This document shows positions 1 to 8,698 of a stretch of DNA of 49,612 nucleotides, piece by piece. The position numbers and the translations under genes were made by a program. The notes below the pieces were generated by a model, which was not told where the DNA came from, did no database searches, and saw only the letters and a program-made list of their open reading frames with translations. The stretch is from Oscillospiraceae bacterium. Lineage in GTDB: Bacteria > Bacillota > Clostridia > Oscillospirales > Ruminococcaceae. The DNA lies in contig WRGW01000109.1 of the NCBI GenBank assembly GCA_009786985.1, positions 1 through 49,612 of the forward strand, read 5' to 3'. Within the stretch, counting starts at the first letter, position 1, and every line of letters begins with the position of its first letter.

Positions 1-62
1 TTTGTACGAATATTCGCTAATATTCAAACAAAAATTAACGTAGTATGGTGTCAAAAAGACCG

Positions 63-108
63 AAAAAACTTATAGGTTTTTATGTTAATCGACTATATAA
101 CCTATGAG
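63..108 (-). terminator. probable rho-independent terminator of the tetR gene
   Basis: Read on the minus strand, a stem of about 10 bp (CTCATAGGTT pairing with AACCTATAAG, one mismatch) with a loop of about 20 nt is followed by TTTTTT. It starts just downstream of the TetR stop codon. The long loop makes it a moderate call. Confidence 0.5.
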
Positions 109-113
109 GGGAT

Positions 114-743
114 TCATTTGTAGAATGCTTTGCGAAACAAATCGAAATATTCTTGAATTTCGCTCAAAAATCTTTCGTATTCTTTTTGATAGTCTTCTAA
201 ATTTGTGGATTTGATTGTGTTTAATTGCGTGTTAGAATAGCCGAGCTGTGTCCAGTAAATGACATTGACAGCTTTTTGAGGCTCAACTCCATCTTTGAAT
301 AGGCTTTCATCGATGTTTGCAAAGAATTTAGACATAATTTCTTTGAATGTGTTGCTATATGCGTTTAAGAATCCGTCGCACGTCTTTTCTTGATGTGCTG
401 TTGTGAGAAAATCGAATACCATCGGATATTTGTACGACAAATCGATTTTTAGAAGAATAGTTTGCCACAATCGCTCAAGAATGTCTCTTTGCTCAAAGTT
501 GATTAGCTCAAAATATTCCTTCTTCACAATATCTGTTGCATACGCTAACAAGAACTCAAACAGCTTTTTTTTACTCTCAAAATAATGAAATAACAGCCCT
601 TTTGAAATCCCAGCTTTTTTAACGATGTTTTCGGTATTTGCGACTTTGTAACCTTTGTTGAACTCAACAAGTGCCGCATTTATGATTCTGTCACGTTTTT
701 CTACGTCCATTGACATAATTTTATGTCCTGATAAGTCCTGCAT
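114..743 (-). CDS. TetR/AcrR-family transcriptional repressor
   Basis: A one-component DNA-binding repressor of 209 residues. The N-terminal helix-turn-helix domain shows the family pattern: RDRIINAALVEFNKGY, then ISKGLLFHYFESKKKLFEFL near residues 45-65. The helical ligand-binding C-terminus is divergent, so no ligand can be named. I chose the ATG at 743 rather than the longer ORF at 815 because GGAAAGGAGTG lies about 7 bases upstream. The extra 24 codons of the track ORF run back through a repeated palindromic element. Two copies of the dyad TTGACT-N5-AGTCAA flank the -10 box of its own promoter, so negative autoregulation is likely. No obvious target gene is adjacent; recJ lies behind a strong terminator. 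The repressed partner may be outside the window. Confidence 0.85.
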   Translation of the reverse strand: MQDLSGHKIMSMDVEKRDRIINAALVEFNKGYKVANTENIVKKAGISKGLLFHYFESKKKLFEFLLAYATDIVKKEYFELINFEQRDILERLWQTILLKIDLSYKYPMVFDFLTTAHQEKTCDGFLNAYSNTFKEIMSKFFANIDESLFKDGVEPQKAVNVIYWTQLGYSNTQLNTIKSTNLEDYQKEYERFLSEIQEYFDLFRKAFYK

Positions 744-868
744 TTTATGTTCACTCCTTTCCGCCACCAACGCGGCATAAATAAAACTTGGCAAATTTCG
801 GGTCGGCAAAGCCACCCCTGCAATTTTTATTCAACTTTTATCAACCACCTCGCTTTTATGGAATTGTA

Positions 869-918
869 TTGACTTAACCAGTCAATCATATTATAACATA
901 GTTGACTGGTTGAGTCAA
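869..918 (-). promoter_or_regulatory. tetR promoter with two flanking operator dyads
   Basis: On the minus strand the -35 box TTGACT (918-913) and -10 box TATAAT (895-890) are separated by 17 bp, with TG one base upstream of the -10. Two 17-bp dyads, TTGACT-N5-AGTCAA, lie at 902-918 (covering the -35) and 869-885 (covering the expected start site). Their centres are 33 bp apart, about three helical turns. The arrangement is typical of TetR-family autorepression. The identity of the binding protein is inferred from position. Confidence 0.8.
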
Positions 919-930
919 TAGGTTTTTCAA

Positions 931-974
931 AAAAAACTCGAAAAATTTGAAAATTTTCAAACTTTTCGAGTTTT
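931..974 (-). terminator. strong palindromic terminator downstream of recJ
   Basis: Two 21-bp arms (933-953 and 954-974) abut with a single mismatch and almost no loop. On the minus strand the stem runs into a T tract. It ends the recJ-rel transcription unit just before the tetR promoter. The AT-rich palindrome could work in both directions. Confidence 0.8.
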
Positions 975-997
975 GCCAAATAAGAGTTGCGGTGTCA

Positions 998-1054
998 GTG
1001 GCTCTGCTGGTGAGCAGGCAACTTGAAGCTTTGCAAAACAAGAGCATAAGGGGG
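998..1054. repeat. interspersed repeat, partial copy of family A
   Basis: It contains a CTGCT-GGTG-AGCAG hairpin, then GCAGGCAACTTGAAG and GCAAAACAAGAG. The same modules recur at 28.35-28.5 kb, 38.43-38.52 kb and 46.20-46.25 kb. It lies between the recJ stop codon and the terminator. No coding potential is seen. Confidence 0.55.
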
Positions 1055-1055
1055 G

Positions 1056-3257
1056 TCAATCTGCTGTTAGAGTTTGTTTTTTCAACATAGTCAACAATGG
1101 CGATTTAGATAAGTCCGCTTTTTGAGCGTTCATAGCAGAATCGGTGAGTTTTGCCATACCAGTAGCTGCGTTAAATTCGATTATGCAGACCTCTTCGAAT
1201 ATATCGAGGATTACACGGAGCATACAGTAATTAAATCCAGCCTGATTTGCTTGCAGAATACGCTGAATAATCTCACTTATAAAAAGCGTATGTGTGGGCG
1301 AATTGGGAGTGCTTTTTTGCAAAAACATCTGCTTGATTGATTTATACACCGACTTCAAAGCCATATCATCTGGAGTTATACGCGGATAGAGTTTTGGGTC
1401 GATTGCTTCACCACGTTTGAGCCTTTCATATGTGTCCTTAGCTGCGAACAACCGCTCTTGTGAAGATTTGTTACTTGCAAATCCAGATAACCTGATGTCT
1501 TTTACTTTTATGCTGAGTGATTCTACATCGTTATATTCGTTAATGTCGATATTAACCATAATATCGACTGTGTCGCCGATATTAAACCAGGATTGTTCAA
1601 AGCTACTCGAAAAGTCAAGAATTTTTAGAATCATCCCTAAATATTCGATGTTAAAAGAGGTGTATTTGCCATCTTTGAGTGGGCGTTTGCTAACAATCCT
1701 ACAATCTGGTAGGTAGAAAATTGGCACGGGATTTCCCGCACCAAAAGGGGATAATACGTCTAAACTTTTGATGTTTTGAACTGTTAAATGTTTTGCTTTA
1801 GGTCTAAGAGCGGCTACGATTTCAGCGGTAGGCATACTTCCGATTGCTGAATATTTTTGCTTGGCGTATTTGTAAAGTTTTTCTCTAAAAGCCAGAAGAT
1901 TCTCGTTGTCTTCGCCGCATTCCAGCGAGAACCCGCCTGCTCCGATATGTCCGCCGAATTTGAAGAGCAGGTCTTCACAATAAGTAAGGGCTTCAATTGC
2001 AGAAAATCCAGTGACGTTACGAAAGCTCCCTTTTGCGAATCCGCTTTTATCGATTGTGGTTACTACACACGGTTTTCCGAATTTTGTTACCATACGTGAT
2101 GCGATAATCCCGATTACTCCGTGATGCCAAACTTCACCGTGTAGGAATAAAATTCGTTCGTCTAATAGATTTGGGTCGGTTTCTAAAACAGATTCTATTT
2201 CAGATAAAATCCTACGTTCTTCTTCGACACGCTTAATATTAAGGGTGTTGAGTTCGCTTGCTTTGGTTGAAGCTAGTTCATAGTTTTCACACAACAAAAG
2301 CTCGACAGCATTTCCAGCGTGAGCAAATCTACCAGCCGCATTGATTCGTGGACAGAGTATAAAAGCAACAGTCATCGCATCAAATCCAGATTCGAGGTAG
2401 TCAGATAACCCTGCAACTCTCAAGAGGCAACGCAATCCGATGTTTTCAGAACACTGCATATTTTTAAGCCCCAGCGTCACAAAATTACGATTTTCATCAA
2501 CAAGCTCGACTACATCACCAATCGTTCCAATAGCAATCAAATCGCCGTATTGTTCGATTACTTCAAGTTGAACGTATGGTTCATACTGCGATGCTGTATC
2601 ACACTCCAGCGCGGTAATTAGTTTCAAAACTACGCCACACCCTGCTAATTCTTTGAAAGGGTATCCACAATCTGACTGTTTAGGGTTGATGATTGCCCCT
2701 GCTTCTGGAAGTATCGATGGTACTGTATGATGGTCAGTTATAATCAGTGTCATCTCGTTTTGAGCGATGAGTTTAGCTTCTTCAACTGCCGAAATTCCGT
2801 TATCAACTGTGATTAGAAGTTTCGTTTTGTTTTTAGCGATTTTGTTAATTGCAACATCATTTAGACCATACCCCTCGTCACGAGATGGGATATACCAGTC
2901 AACCTCACCTCCACTAGCTTCAAGGTAGCTGTAAAGAATTACGGTTGACGTTATTCCGTCACAATCATAATCGCCGTAAACAGTGATTTTGTCACCATTT
3001 TCGAGTGCGGTTTTGATTAAAGAAACCGCCTCATCCATTCCTTTAAGCAAAAAAGGATTGTGAAATTTTTCGTGTTCAAAGAAAGACTTTGCCATAGCTT
3101 CCATAACGTCTAATTCCGAGAAACGTGCCTCAAAAATCGCACGTGGAAACGCTCCGAAATTTTCAAGAACCGCAAAAGATTGCGTGTTTTCAGAATTTTC
3201 GGAGCTTTGATTTATTTGTGGTTTTTTTGAACCCATAACATCCCATTTTTTGAACAT
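1056..3257 (-). CDS. recJ: single-stranded-DNA-specific exonuclease RecJ
   Basis: A DHH/DHHA1-family 5'-3' exonuclease of 733 residues that degrades single-stranded DNA in recombination and mismatch/base-excision repair. Visible motifs in order: TVYGDYDCDGITST (motif I, metal-binding aspartates, near residue 93), LLITVDNGISA, LIITDHHTVPS (the DHH signature), WHHGVIGIIASRM and FGGHIGAGGFSL (DHHA1 nucleic-acid binding), then GAGNPVPIFYL leading into the OB-like domain. Length fits the Firmicute RecJ range. The C-terminal ~150 residues are less conserved. The start at 3257 is only fair: the best Shine-Dalgarno, GAGGAA, lies about 14 bases upstream and overlaps the end of rel. The MGSKKPQ methionine a few codons later is an alternative. 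The gene is 16 bp after rel and almost certainly co-transcribed with it. Confidence 0.95.
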   Translation of the reverse strand: MFKKWDVMGSKKPQINQSSENSENTQSFAVLENFGAFPRAIFEARFSELDVMEAMAKSFFEHEKFHNPFLLKGMDEAVSLIKTALENGDKITVYGDYDCDGITSTVILYSYLEASGGEVDWYIPSRDEGYGLNDVAINKIAKNKTKLLITVDNGISAVEEAKLIAQNEMTLIITDHHTVPSILPEAGAIINPKQSDCGYPFKELAGCGVVLKLITALECDTASQYEPYVQLEVIEQYGDLIAIGTIGDVVELVDENRNFVTLGLKNMQCSENIGLRCLLRVAGLSDYLESGFDAMTVAFILCPRINAAGRFAHAGNAVELLLCENYELASTKASELNTLNIKRVEEERRILSEIESVLETDPNLLDERILFLHGEVWHHGVIGIIASRMVTKFGKPCVVTTIDKSGFAKGSFRNVTGFSAIEALTYCEDLLFKFGGHIGAGGFSLECGEDNENLLAFREKLYKYAKQKYSAIGSMPTAEIVAALRPKAKHLTVQNIKSLDVLSPFGAGNPVPIFYLPDCRIVSKRPLKDGKYTSFNIEYLGMILKILDFSSSFEQSWFNIGDTVDIMVNIDINEYNDVESLSIKVKDIRLSGFASNKSSQERLFAAKDTYERLKRGEAIDPKLYPRITPDDMALKSVYKSIKQMFLQKSTPNSPTHTLFISEIIQRILQANQAGFNYCMLRVILDIFEEVCIIEFNAATGMAKLTDSAMNAQKADLSKSPLLTMLKKQTLTAD

Positions 3258-3273
3258 TTGGTCTAATAATTCC

Positions 3274-5607
3274 TCACTTAGTCTTACGTTTTACGTTAAT
3301 CACGCTTTCGATTTTTTCGAGTTTTTTTATAAGTTTGCCCAGCTGTTCCATGCTCAAAATATCGAAAGTAAAGTGTAAAACTGCGTTTCCATTAGGAAGA
3401 ATGCGTGAATTGTTATTGAGAATATTAACCTTGCTTTCCGCAACAAATTCAACTGCATCTTTTAACAACAAATCGCGATTAGTCGCAAGAATTTCGAGGG
3501 TAACTTTATAAGATGTTGTTTTAGATATAGCATCTTCCAACCATGTTGCTTTTACAATTTTTTCTTTGTTTTCTTCGAGTTTGTCTGGGGTTAAGCGTGA
3601 TTTAATGTTCACACAATCAGATATATGAACTGATACACCGTGTCCTTTTGTAATAAATCCGACAATCTCATCATTCGGTAATGGATTACAGCAGTTTGCG
3701 AATTTAACTAGACAATTGTCAAAACCTTCAATTTCGACATTTATTGCTTGTTTTGATTTTTGAATCTTGTCTATATATTTGTCGGTGGCGACATTACCAC
3801 CTGTGTTGTTGGAGGTGGTCGCTCCACCAAGTTCGGTTTTGAGCCATATAGACACATTATTAGTCGAAATTTCTCCGTAACCGATTGCCGCATAAAAATC
3901 ATCAAGGTTGTTGTAGTTATGTTTTTGAGCGAGTTTTAGTAAAGAGTGTTCGAGTTCGGATTGCTCAGAATTGTTGATTACAGTAGCCCCTTCTCGTTTA
4001 AGTATACTTTCTACAAAAGTTTTGCCTGATTTTACGTTATCGTCACGCCGTTCGTTTTTGAGCCAATGGCGAATTTTGCTTTTCGCTAAAGATGTTTTAG
4101 CATAATCCAACCATGAGCGATTTGGTCCTGGTGCAGGATTAGAAACGATGATTTCTATTACGTCACCAGTGTTAAGTTCTTGGCTGAGTGATACTGTTTT
4201 TCCGTGTATTTTAGCCCCAGTCATATTATTACCTATGTTTGTGTGGACAGCGTAAGCAAAGTCAATCACGGTTGAGCCTTTGCGTAAACTTTTATGGTCG
4301 CCTTTAGGGGTAACTACATGGACTTCGTCAGATGTAAAGTCGCGTTTAATCGCTTCGGCGATGTTGTCGACATCTGAAGAAGTGCTTTGCAATTCAATCA
4401 TTTCGCGGATATGGTCAAAGCGTGTGTTTACACCCTCTTTAATTCCAGCTTCGCCGATTTTATATCGCCAGTGAGCCGCAACTCCAAATTGTGCGATTTC
4501 GTGCATTGCACGGGTACGAATCTGAACCTCAAACGGTTGACCCTCGCGCCCTAAAAGAATTGTGTGGATTGATTGGTAGCCGTTATCCTTTTTGTTGGCA
4601 ATATAGTCCTTGAACATCTCGGAGCCTGTAAGTGGGGTGAACATATCATGTAGTATGCCGAGGACGCTATAACAATCACCATTAGTTTCGGTGATTACAC
4701 GAATGGCGTATACATCATAGATTTGTTCAATATTTTTCCGTGTCAGATAATATTTTTGACATAGGCTGTATATGCTTTTTACACGACCTTCCAACAAAGG
4801 TACAGGGTTAATATCAGAAAGTCGGGATTCGATTTTTTTCATAATCGCTTCAATACAATCGAATCGGTTTTGGGTATAGAACTCCAAATCGCTTACAACG
4901 GCGTTATAAGCGTATCTGTCGTAATAAAAAAGTGCGTAGTTCTCAAGCTGATTTTTAAGATAAGTCATACCAACTCTATGAGCGATTGGTGCATGAAATT
5001 CGATTGTTTCAAGTGCGATTCTGATTTGTTTGTCACGCCTAAAAACGCCCAAAGTTTGCATATTATGAAGCCTGTCTGCTAGTTTGATAACAATCACTCG
5101 ATTATCATTAGACATATCAATTAGCATTTTACGGATATTCTCTGAGTTCTCTTCGTCTTTGGTGAGCTGTTTCATAGCTCTATGTCCAGTACCTTCGACA
5201 CCTAAGTTTACTTTGCTGACTTTTGTTGCACCGTCTACTAATTTTGCGACATCTTCACCATATCGGCGTTCTAATTCTTCAAATGTTACGTCACAATCTT
5301 CCACCACATCGTGTAGAAGGGCGGCAATAATCGTATCTGAGTCCATCTTGATTTCGAGAAGAATTTCTGCAACAGAAATAGGGTGAGAAATGTACGGTTC
5401 ACCTGATTTACGCATTTGCCCCTTATGAGAAGTTTGCATAAAATCATACGCATCTTCAATTTTATTGAGGTTGTAGTTAGCTTTAACTTTGCGAACTTTT
5501 CCCATGAATATATGCTTATAGTTGTTATAATCGATTGTCGCTAACTTGTGTTCATGTTCGCGTTCGAGCGTTTCGCGGTCGAGAATATGTGCGTATTCGA
5601 TTTTCAT
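3274..5607 (-). CDS. rel: bifunctional (p)ppGpp synthetase/hydrolase (Rel)
   Basis: Synthesises and hydrolyses the alarmone (p)ppGpp and governs the stringent response; 777 residues, normal for the long RSH family. Domain order is complete: HD hydrolase (HPISVAEIL; LLHDVVED at 98-104; KLADRLHNM at 175-183); synthetase (GRVKSIYSLCQKYY near 274, YDVYAIRVI, YQSIHT at 344-349, EVQIRT at 360-365, GVAAHWRYK); TGS domain (VVTPKGDHKSLRKGSTVIDFAY near 431-451); the CC zinc-finger-like motif FANCCNPLPNDEIVGF; and a C-terminal ACT domain. Both the HD pair and the synthetase Glu are present, so both activities are expected. AAAGGAAG lies about 8 bases before the ATG. A 17-bp-spaced sigma-A promoter at 5831-5859 gives a leader of about 215 nt packed with hairpins, described separately. 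Confidence 0.96.
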   Translation of the reverse strand: MKIEYAHILDRETLEREHEHKLATIDYNNYKHIFMGKVRKVKANYNLNKIEDAYDFMQTSHKGQMRKSGEPYISHPISVAEILLEIKMDSDTIIAALLHDVVEDCDVTFEELERRYGEDVAKLVDGATKVSKVNLGVEGTGHRAMKQLTKDEENSENIRKMLIDMSNDNRVIVIKLADRLHNMQTLGVFRRDKQIRIALETIEFHAPIAHRVGMTYLKNQLENYALFYYDRYAYNAVVSDLEFYTQNRFDCIEAIMKKIESRLSDINPVPLLEGRVKSIYSLCQKYYLTRKNIEQIYDVYAIRVITETNGDCYSVLGILHDMFTPLTGSEMFKDYIANKKDNGYQSIHTILLGREGQPFEVQIRTRAMHEIAQFGVAAHWRYKIGEAGIKEGVNTRFDHIREMIELQSTSSDVDNIAEAIKRDFTSDEVHVVTPKGDHKSLRKGSTVIDFAYAVHTNIGNNMTGAKIHGKTVSLSQELNTGDVIEIIVSNPAPGPNRSWLDYAKTSLAKSKIRHWLKNERRDDNVKSGKTFVESILKREGATVINNSEQSELEHSLLKLAQKHNYNNLDDFYAAIGYGEISTNNVSIWLKTELGGATTSNNTGGNVATDKYIDKIQKSKQAINVEIEGFDNCLVKFANCCNPLPNDEIVGFITKGHGVSVHISDCVNIKSRLTPDKLEENKEKIVKATWLEDAISKTTSYKVTLEILATNRDLLLKDAVEFVAESKVNILNNNSRILPNGNAVLHFTFDILSMEQLGKLIKKLEKIESVINVKRKTK

Positions 5608-5679
5608 GACATTTCTTCCTTTGCATTTGAGTTTTTATCAGCACTATCAGCACAAAGTTAAGTGTATAGCGAGTTAAAA

Positions 5680-5825
5680 ATAAAATGCTCCGCATTTTAT
5701 TCGGCAAGCATTGCTTGCCGCCGTGCCAACGGCACGGGATAATCGCTATGAAATTAAGTCAGGGTCGCCTGAGGCGGACTCCACAGCGAACGCTGCAGAT
5801 TGAAAATGCAAAGCATTTTCAATCT
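5680..5825 (-). repeat. cluster of six short palindromes forming the rel 5' leader
   Basis: Six separate inverted repeats follow one another: 5680-5700 (9-bp arms, loop TCC), 5703-5719 (GGCAAGC-ATT-GCTTGCC), 5722-5736 (CGTGCC-AAC-GGCACG), 5764-5779 (GTCGCC with GGCGGAC), 5784-5795 (CAGCG-AA-CGCTG) and 5797-5825 (13-bp arms, loop AAA). All lie between the rel promoter and start codon, so the mRNA leader would be a string of hairpins. The outermost one sits right at the predicted transcription start. Not recognised as any named riboswitch. Confidence 0.75.
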
Positions 5826-5830
5826 AACTG

Positions 5831-5859
5831 ATTATAACACATATTTGATTTTTTGTCAA
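5831..5859 (-). promoter_or_regulatory. sigma-A promoter of rel-recJ
   Basis: On the minus strand, TTGACA (5859-5854), 17-bp spacer, TATAAT (5836-5831) with an extended -10 TG. Predicted start near 5824. Confidence 0.85.
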
Positions 5860-5889
5860 TAGGCATTCTTAGTTTCTATAAAGGTCTAA

Positions 5890-7158
5890 TTACAATTTAA
5901 TCGGCGAAACACTAAAATCCAGACCGCATTCTCTTTTTTTCTTGAACGCCAATCCGTATATATTGGTACAGCGTTCTTCAAGTAATACTTGTTTTTTCGC
6001 TCCATCGCTTTTTTTCATAAGTGCTGCGAGTGAGGTATTTATAGGCAATTCACAGTTAGAATTAGCTAGAATTTCACGACCTTTTTCATTCATTCCAAGA
6101 ACACGTACATATTGCACACCGTGCTTTATATCGCCTTGAGTAATTCCTAAAAAGCAACACAATACTGCACGCCGAATTCGTGCTAATGTGTACCGTTTAG
6201 TCTTAGTCAGAAAGTATAGCTCGGATAAGTTGCGTGCCATTCGTGCTGCCTTAAAAATACGATTTTCAAGCCCACTCTGAACATTTGGGGCTTTTTTGAT
6301 TTCTTTAGGCGAAAGCATTCGGAGTTTTGCAAGAATCGCCGTTTCAAGTTTACGAATGTCAGCATAATCAGCCGAATCGCCATCTCTCTCATCAAAATCC
6401 ATCGGAGTGACACCGCTAACCATCTTACCTTCAATCAACATCTGGCGAATTTGCGACGCAGACACAATCGAGTCATATTCATCTTTATATTCGTCGTGAG
6501 CTGCCCCCACTCTCTCAATTGTGAACGGTTTAATGTTTGAACCAGATTCGTTCAACGCCTTGATATATTCTACGGCGAGAGTATTGTTCGGGTGAGCAAA
6601 AACTTCTACTACATCATCGGTATAGAACTCTTCCATAGCTGATTGTAATGCGGCTGGGTATGACTTTCCACGTCTCATAGCACTGTGAAATTCTTCGCTT
6701 TCGAGTGTGTAATGCACCGCACCCGCCGCTTCTTCTAAGAGTTCTATGTTGCCGCATTCACTCCCGAAGCTAAGAACATCTATACAGCCCAAGGCGTTTA
6801 GGATTGACACTGCACCAGTCGCAAACTGTTCTGCACTCGATAATACAAACGCACATGGAAGTTCGATGACTAAATCCACACCGTTTTCGAGTGCTGCTTT
6901 AGTCCGCACATGCTTATCCACGATTGCAACATCTCCTCTTTGAGTGAAGTTGCCACTCATCACCGCAACTATGTGAGTGGCTCCAGTTTCAGCACGTGTT
7001 TTTTCGATTTGCAACTTGTGCCCGTTATGAAAAGGGTTATATTCTGCAATTATTCCAGCTGTCACGTGTGTTTCACCACCCCTCAGAGGTGATTCTCCAA
7101 CACTTTTTCCTGCGGTGTTATCAAACATTTGTTTTGAATTGGATGTAGTTTTACTCAT
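5890..7158 (-). CDS. tmcAL: tRNA(Met) cytidine acetate ligase-like protein (YlbM family)
   Basis: Nucleotidyltransferase-fold protein of the TmcAL/YlbM family. In Bacillus subtilis this enzyme uses ATP and acetate to form N4-acetylcytidine at the wobble base of elongator tRNA-Met. The hallmark GIIAEYNPFHNGHKLQIEK (HxGH nucleotide-binding signature) is near the N-terminus, followed by MSGNFTQRG, RTKAALENGVDLVIELP and SFGSECG. The start is uncertain. The ATG at 7158 has GAGG 6-7 bases upstream and gives 422 residues with about 31 extra. A GTG at 7065 preceded by GGGGTGGTG would begin VTAGIIAEYNPFHNGH, which matches where family members normally start (391 residues). The track ORF start at 7263 has no support. 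The gene is divergent from ackA. Confidence 0.85.
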   Translation of the reverse strand: MSKTTSNSKQMFDNTAGKSVGESPLRGGETHVTAGIIAEYNPFHNGHKLQIEKTRAETGATHIVAVMSGNFTQRGDVAIVDKHVRTKAALENGVDLVIELPCAFVLSSAEQFATGAVSILNALGCIDVLSFGSECGNIELLEEAAGAVHYTLESEEFHSAMRRGKSYPAALQSAMEEFYTDDVVEVFAHPNNTLAVEYIKALNESGSNIKPFTIERVGAAHDEYKDEYDSIVSASQIRQMLIEGKMVSGVTPMDFDERDGDSADYADIRKLETAILAKLRMLSPKEIKKAPNVQSGLENRIFKAARMARNLSELYFLTKTKRYTLARIRRAVLCCFLGITQGDIKHGVQYVRVLGMNEKGREILANSNCELPINTSLAALMKKSDGAKKQVLLEERCTNIYGLAFKKKRECGLDFSVSPIKL

Positions 7159-7270
7159 TTTTGGCCTCGACTTTCTATTATTACTCAACTGACACAGTGA
7201 ATTAAATTGACTTTTTTCTTTTAAATACGGCGAAATTCCGTTAAAACAATCGTATTTTTTCAAAAATCGC

Positions 7271-7299
7271 TTGATTTTTTTCTAAAATTATGATATAAT
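7271..7299 (+). promoter_or_regulatory. ackA promoter
   Basis: TTGATT (7271-7276), 17-bp spacer, TATAAT (7294-7299), with the extended -10 TGATATAAT that recurs across the window. It gives a leader of about 50 nt. Confidence 0.75.
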
Positions 7300-7354
7300 T
7301 TATTGTATTGTTTTCGTTTCAGTGACCAAATTAAAATCAAAGGAGTTAAAACTG

Positions 7355-8557
7355 ATGAATATACTTGTTATTAACGCGGGGAGTTCGTCCCTTAAATATC
7401 AACTAATCAATATGCAAAACGAAACTGTAATCGCAAAAGGGCTTTGCGAAAGAATTGGAATTGACGGCAAATTTATACACACAACCCACGATTCACGTAA
7501 AGTTTCGGAAGATTGTTCTTTCCCTACTCACAAAGAAGCGTTTGAAAAAGTTGTAAAAACACTCACAACTGGTGACGCTTCTGTAATTAAAAGTATGGAC
7601 GAAATTAACGCAGTAGGACATCGAGTAGTCCACGGTGGTGAGGTTTATAGCGAAACTGTAAAAATTGACGAAAACGTTGTTTCAAAAATCGAAGAGTTAA
7701 AAGCGTTCGCACCTTTGCACAATCCAGCTAACGCACTCGCTATTCGTGCGTGCCAAGCGGTGTTTCCAGAAAGCACTCCACAAGCGGCTGTTTTTGACAC
7801 TGCGTTCCATCAAACCATTCCAGATTTTGCATACATGTATGGTCTCCCTTATGAATGTTATGAAAAGCACGGAATACGCAAATATGGTTTTCATGGCTCG
7901 TCTCATAGATTTGTTAGCGGATTCCTCGCTGAAAAAACTGGGCGTAAGTTAAAAAACCTAAAAGTCATTTCATGTCACTTAGGAAACGGGTCTTCAATCG
8001 CTGCGATTTGTAACGGTGAGTCAATTGATACTTCTATGGGTTTCACCCCGTTAGATGGACTTCTTATGGGGACACGATGTGGTGCACTTGACCCATCGGT
8101 AGTAACTCATCTTCAAAAAGAATTAGGTTTCACACCAGACCAAATGAATGATTATATGAACAAAAAATCTGGTCTTTTGGGAATCGGTGGTTATTCTGAC
8201 AACCGCGAAATTAGCGATAATGCATACCGTGGTGACGAAAAAGCAATTCTCGCAACTGCGATTTTGCGTTATGGAATCAAAAAATATATCGGTGCATACG
8301 CCGCTGCAATGGGCGGGCTTGATGTAGTAATTTTCACTGGTGGAATCGGCGAAAATGCTGCAGATATTCGCCGTGATGTTTGTTTTGATATGGAGTTCTT
8401 GGGAATCGAATTTGATGAGCCTAAAAACTCACTCCCTGAAACTCGTGGACAATTTGTCAAAGTTTCAAAAGAAAACAGCAAAACCGAAGTCTGGATTGTT
8501 CCAACTAATGAAGAACTTATGATTGCTAAAGATACTAAAGAACTATTCGGGCTGTAA
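7355..8557 (+). CDS. ackA: acetate kinase
   Basis: Catalyses acetyl-phosphate + ADP to acetate + ATP, the energy-yielding step of acetate fermentation, in the cytosol. 400 residues, the family's usual length. Motifs: NAGSSSLKYQ at residue 7, GHRVVHGGE (catalytic Arg near 90), FDTAFHQTIP with Asp148, YGFHGSSHRFV, CHLGNGSSIAAI (phosphate loop), MGTRCGALDPS, FTGGIGENA and VPTNEELMIAKDT. The start at 7355 is preceded by AAAGGAG 7-8 bases upstream. The track's GTG start at 7322 adds 11 residues absent from the family. No pta is adjacent, so phosphotransacetylase must be encoded elsewhere. Transcription appears monocistronic, ending in the inverted repeat after the stop codon. Confidence 0.97.
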   Translation: MNILVINAGSSSLKYQLINMQNETVIAKGLCERIGIDGKFIHTTHDSRKVSEDCSFPTHKEAFEKVVKTLTTGDASVIKSMDEINAVGHRVVHGGEVYSETVKIDENVVSKIEELKAFAPLHNPANALAIRACQAVFPESTPQAAVFDTAFHQTIPDFAYMYGLPYECYEKHGIRKYGFHGSSHRFVSGFLAEKTGRKLKNLKVISCHLGNGSSIAAICNGESIDTSMGFTPLDGLLMGTRCGALDPSVVTHLQKELGFTPDQMNDYMNKKSGLLGIGGYSDNREISDNAYRGDEKAILATAILRYGIKKYIGAYAAAMGGLDVVIFTGGIGENAADIRRDVCFDMEFLGIEFDEPKNSLPETRGQFVKVSKENSKTEVWIVPTNEELMIAKDTKELFGL

Positions 8558-8590
8558 GAGCCAGTACAGTATCGTAAAAGCCAGTTCAAT

Positions 8591-8698
8591 AAACCTCCAC
8601 GGAAGCCAAACAAGATGTCCGCAAGCGGAGCTTTGCTTCGCTATAGGACATTGCCGATGGGAAAACTAACCATCACACGTTAGCTTCCGTGGAGGTTT
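8591..8698. terminator. long inverted repeat between convergent ackA and beta-propeller gene
   Basis: Perfect 16-bp arms (8591-8606 and 8683-8698) enclose about 76 bp that holds a smaller hairpin (GTCCGC-AAG-CGGAG). The right arm overlaps the last five codons of the minus-strand gene. The likely role is bidirectional termination, although no strong T tract follows. Just upstream, AGAGCCAGTACAGTATC resembles a sequence at about 38.95 kb. Confidence 0.55.

Noticed and set aside
8269-8613. Minus-strand 114-residue ORF opposite the end of ackA
   Set aside because: It lies entirely antisense to conserved AckA codons and the adjacent repeat, with no ribosome-binding site or recognisable domain.
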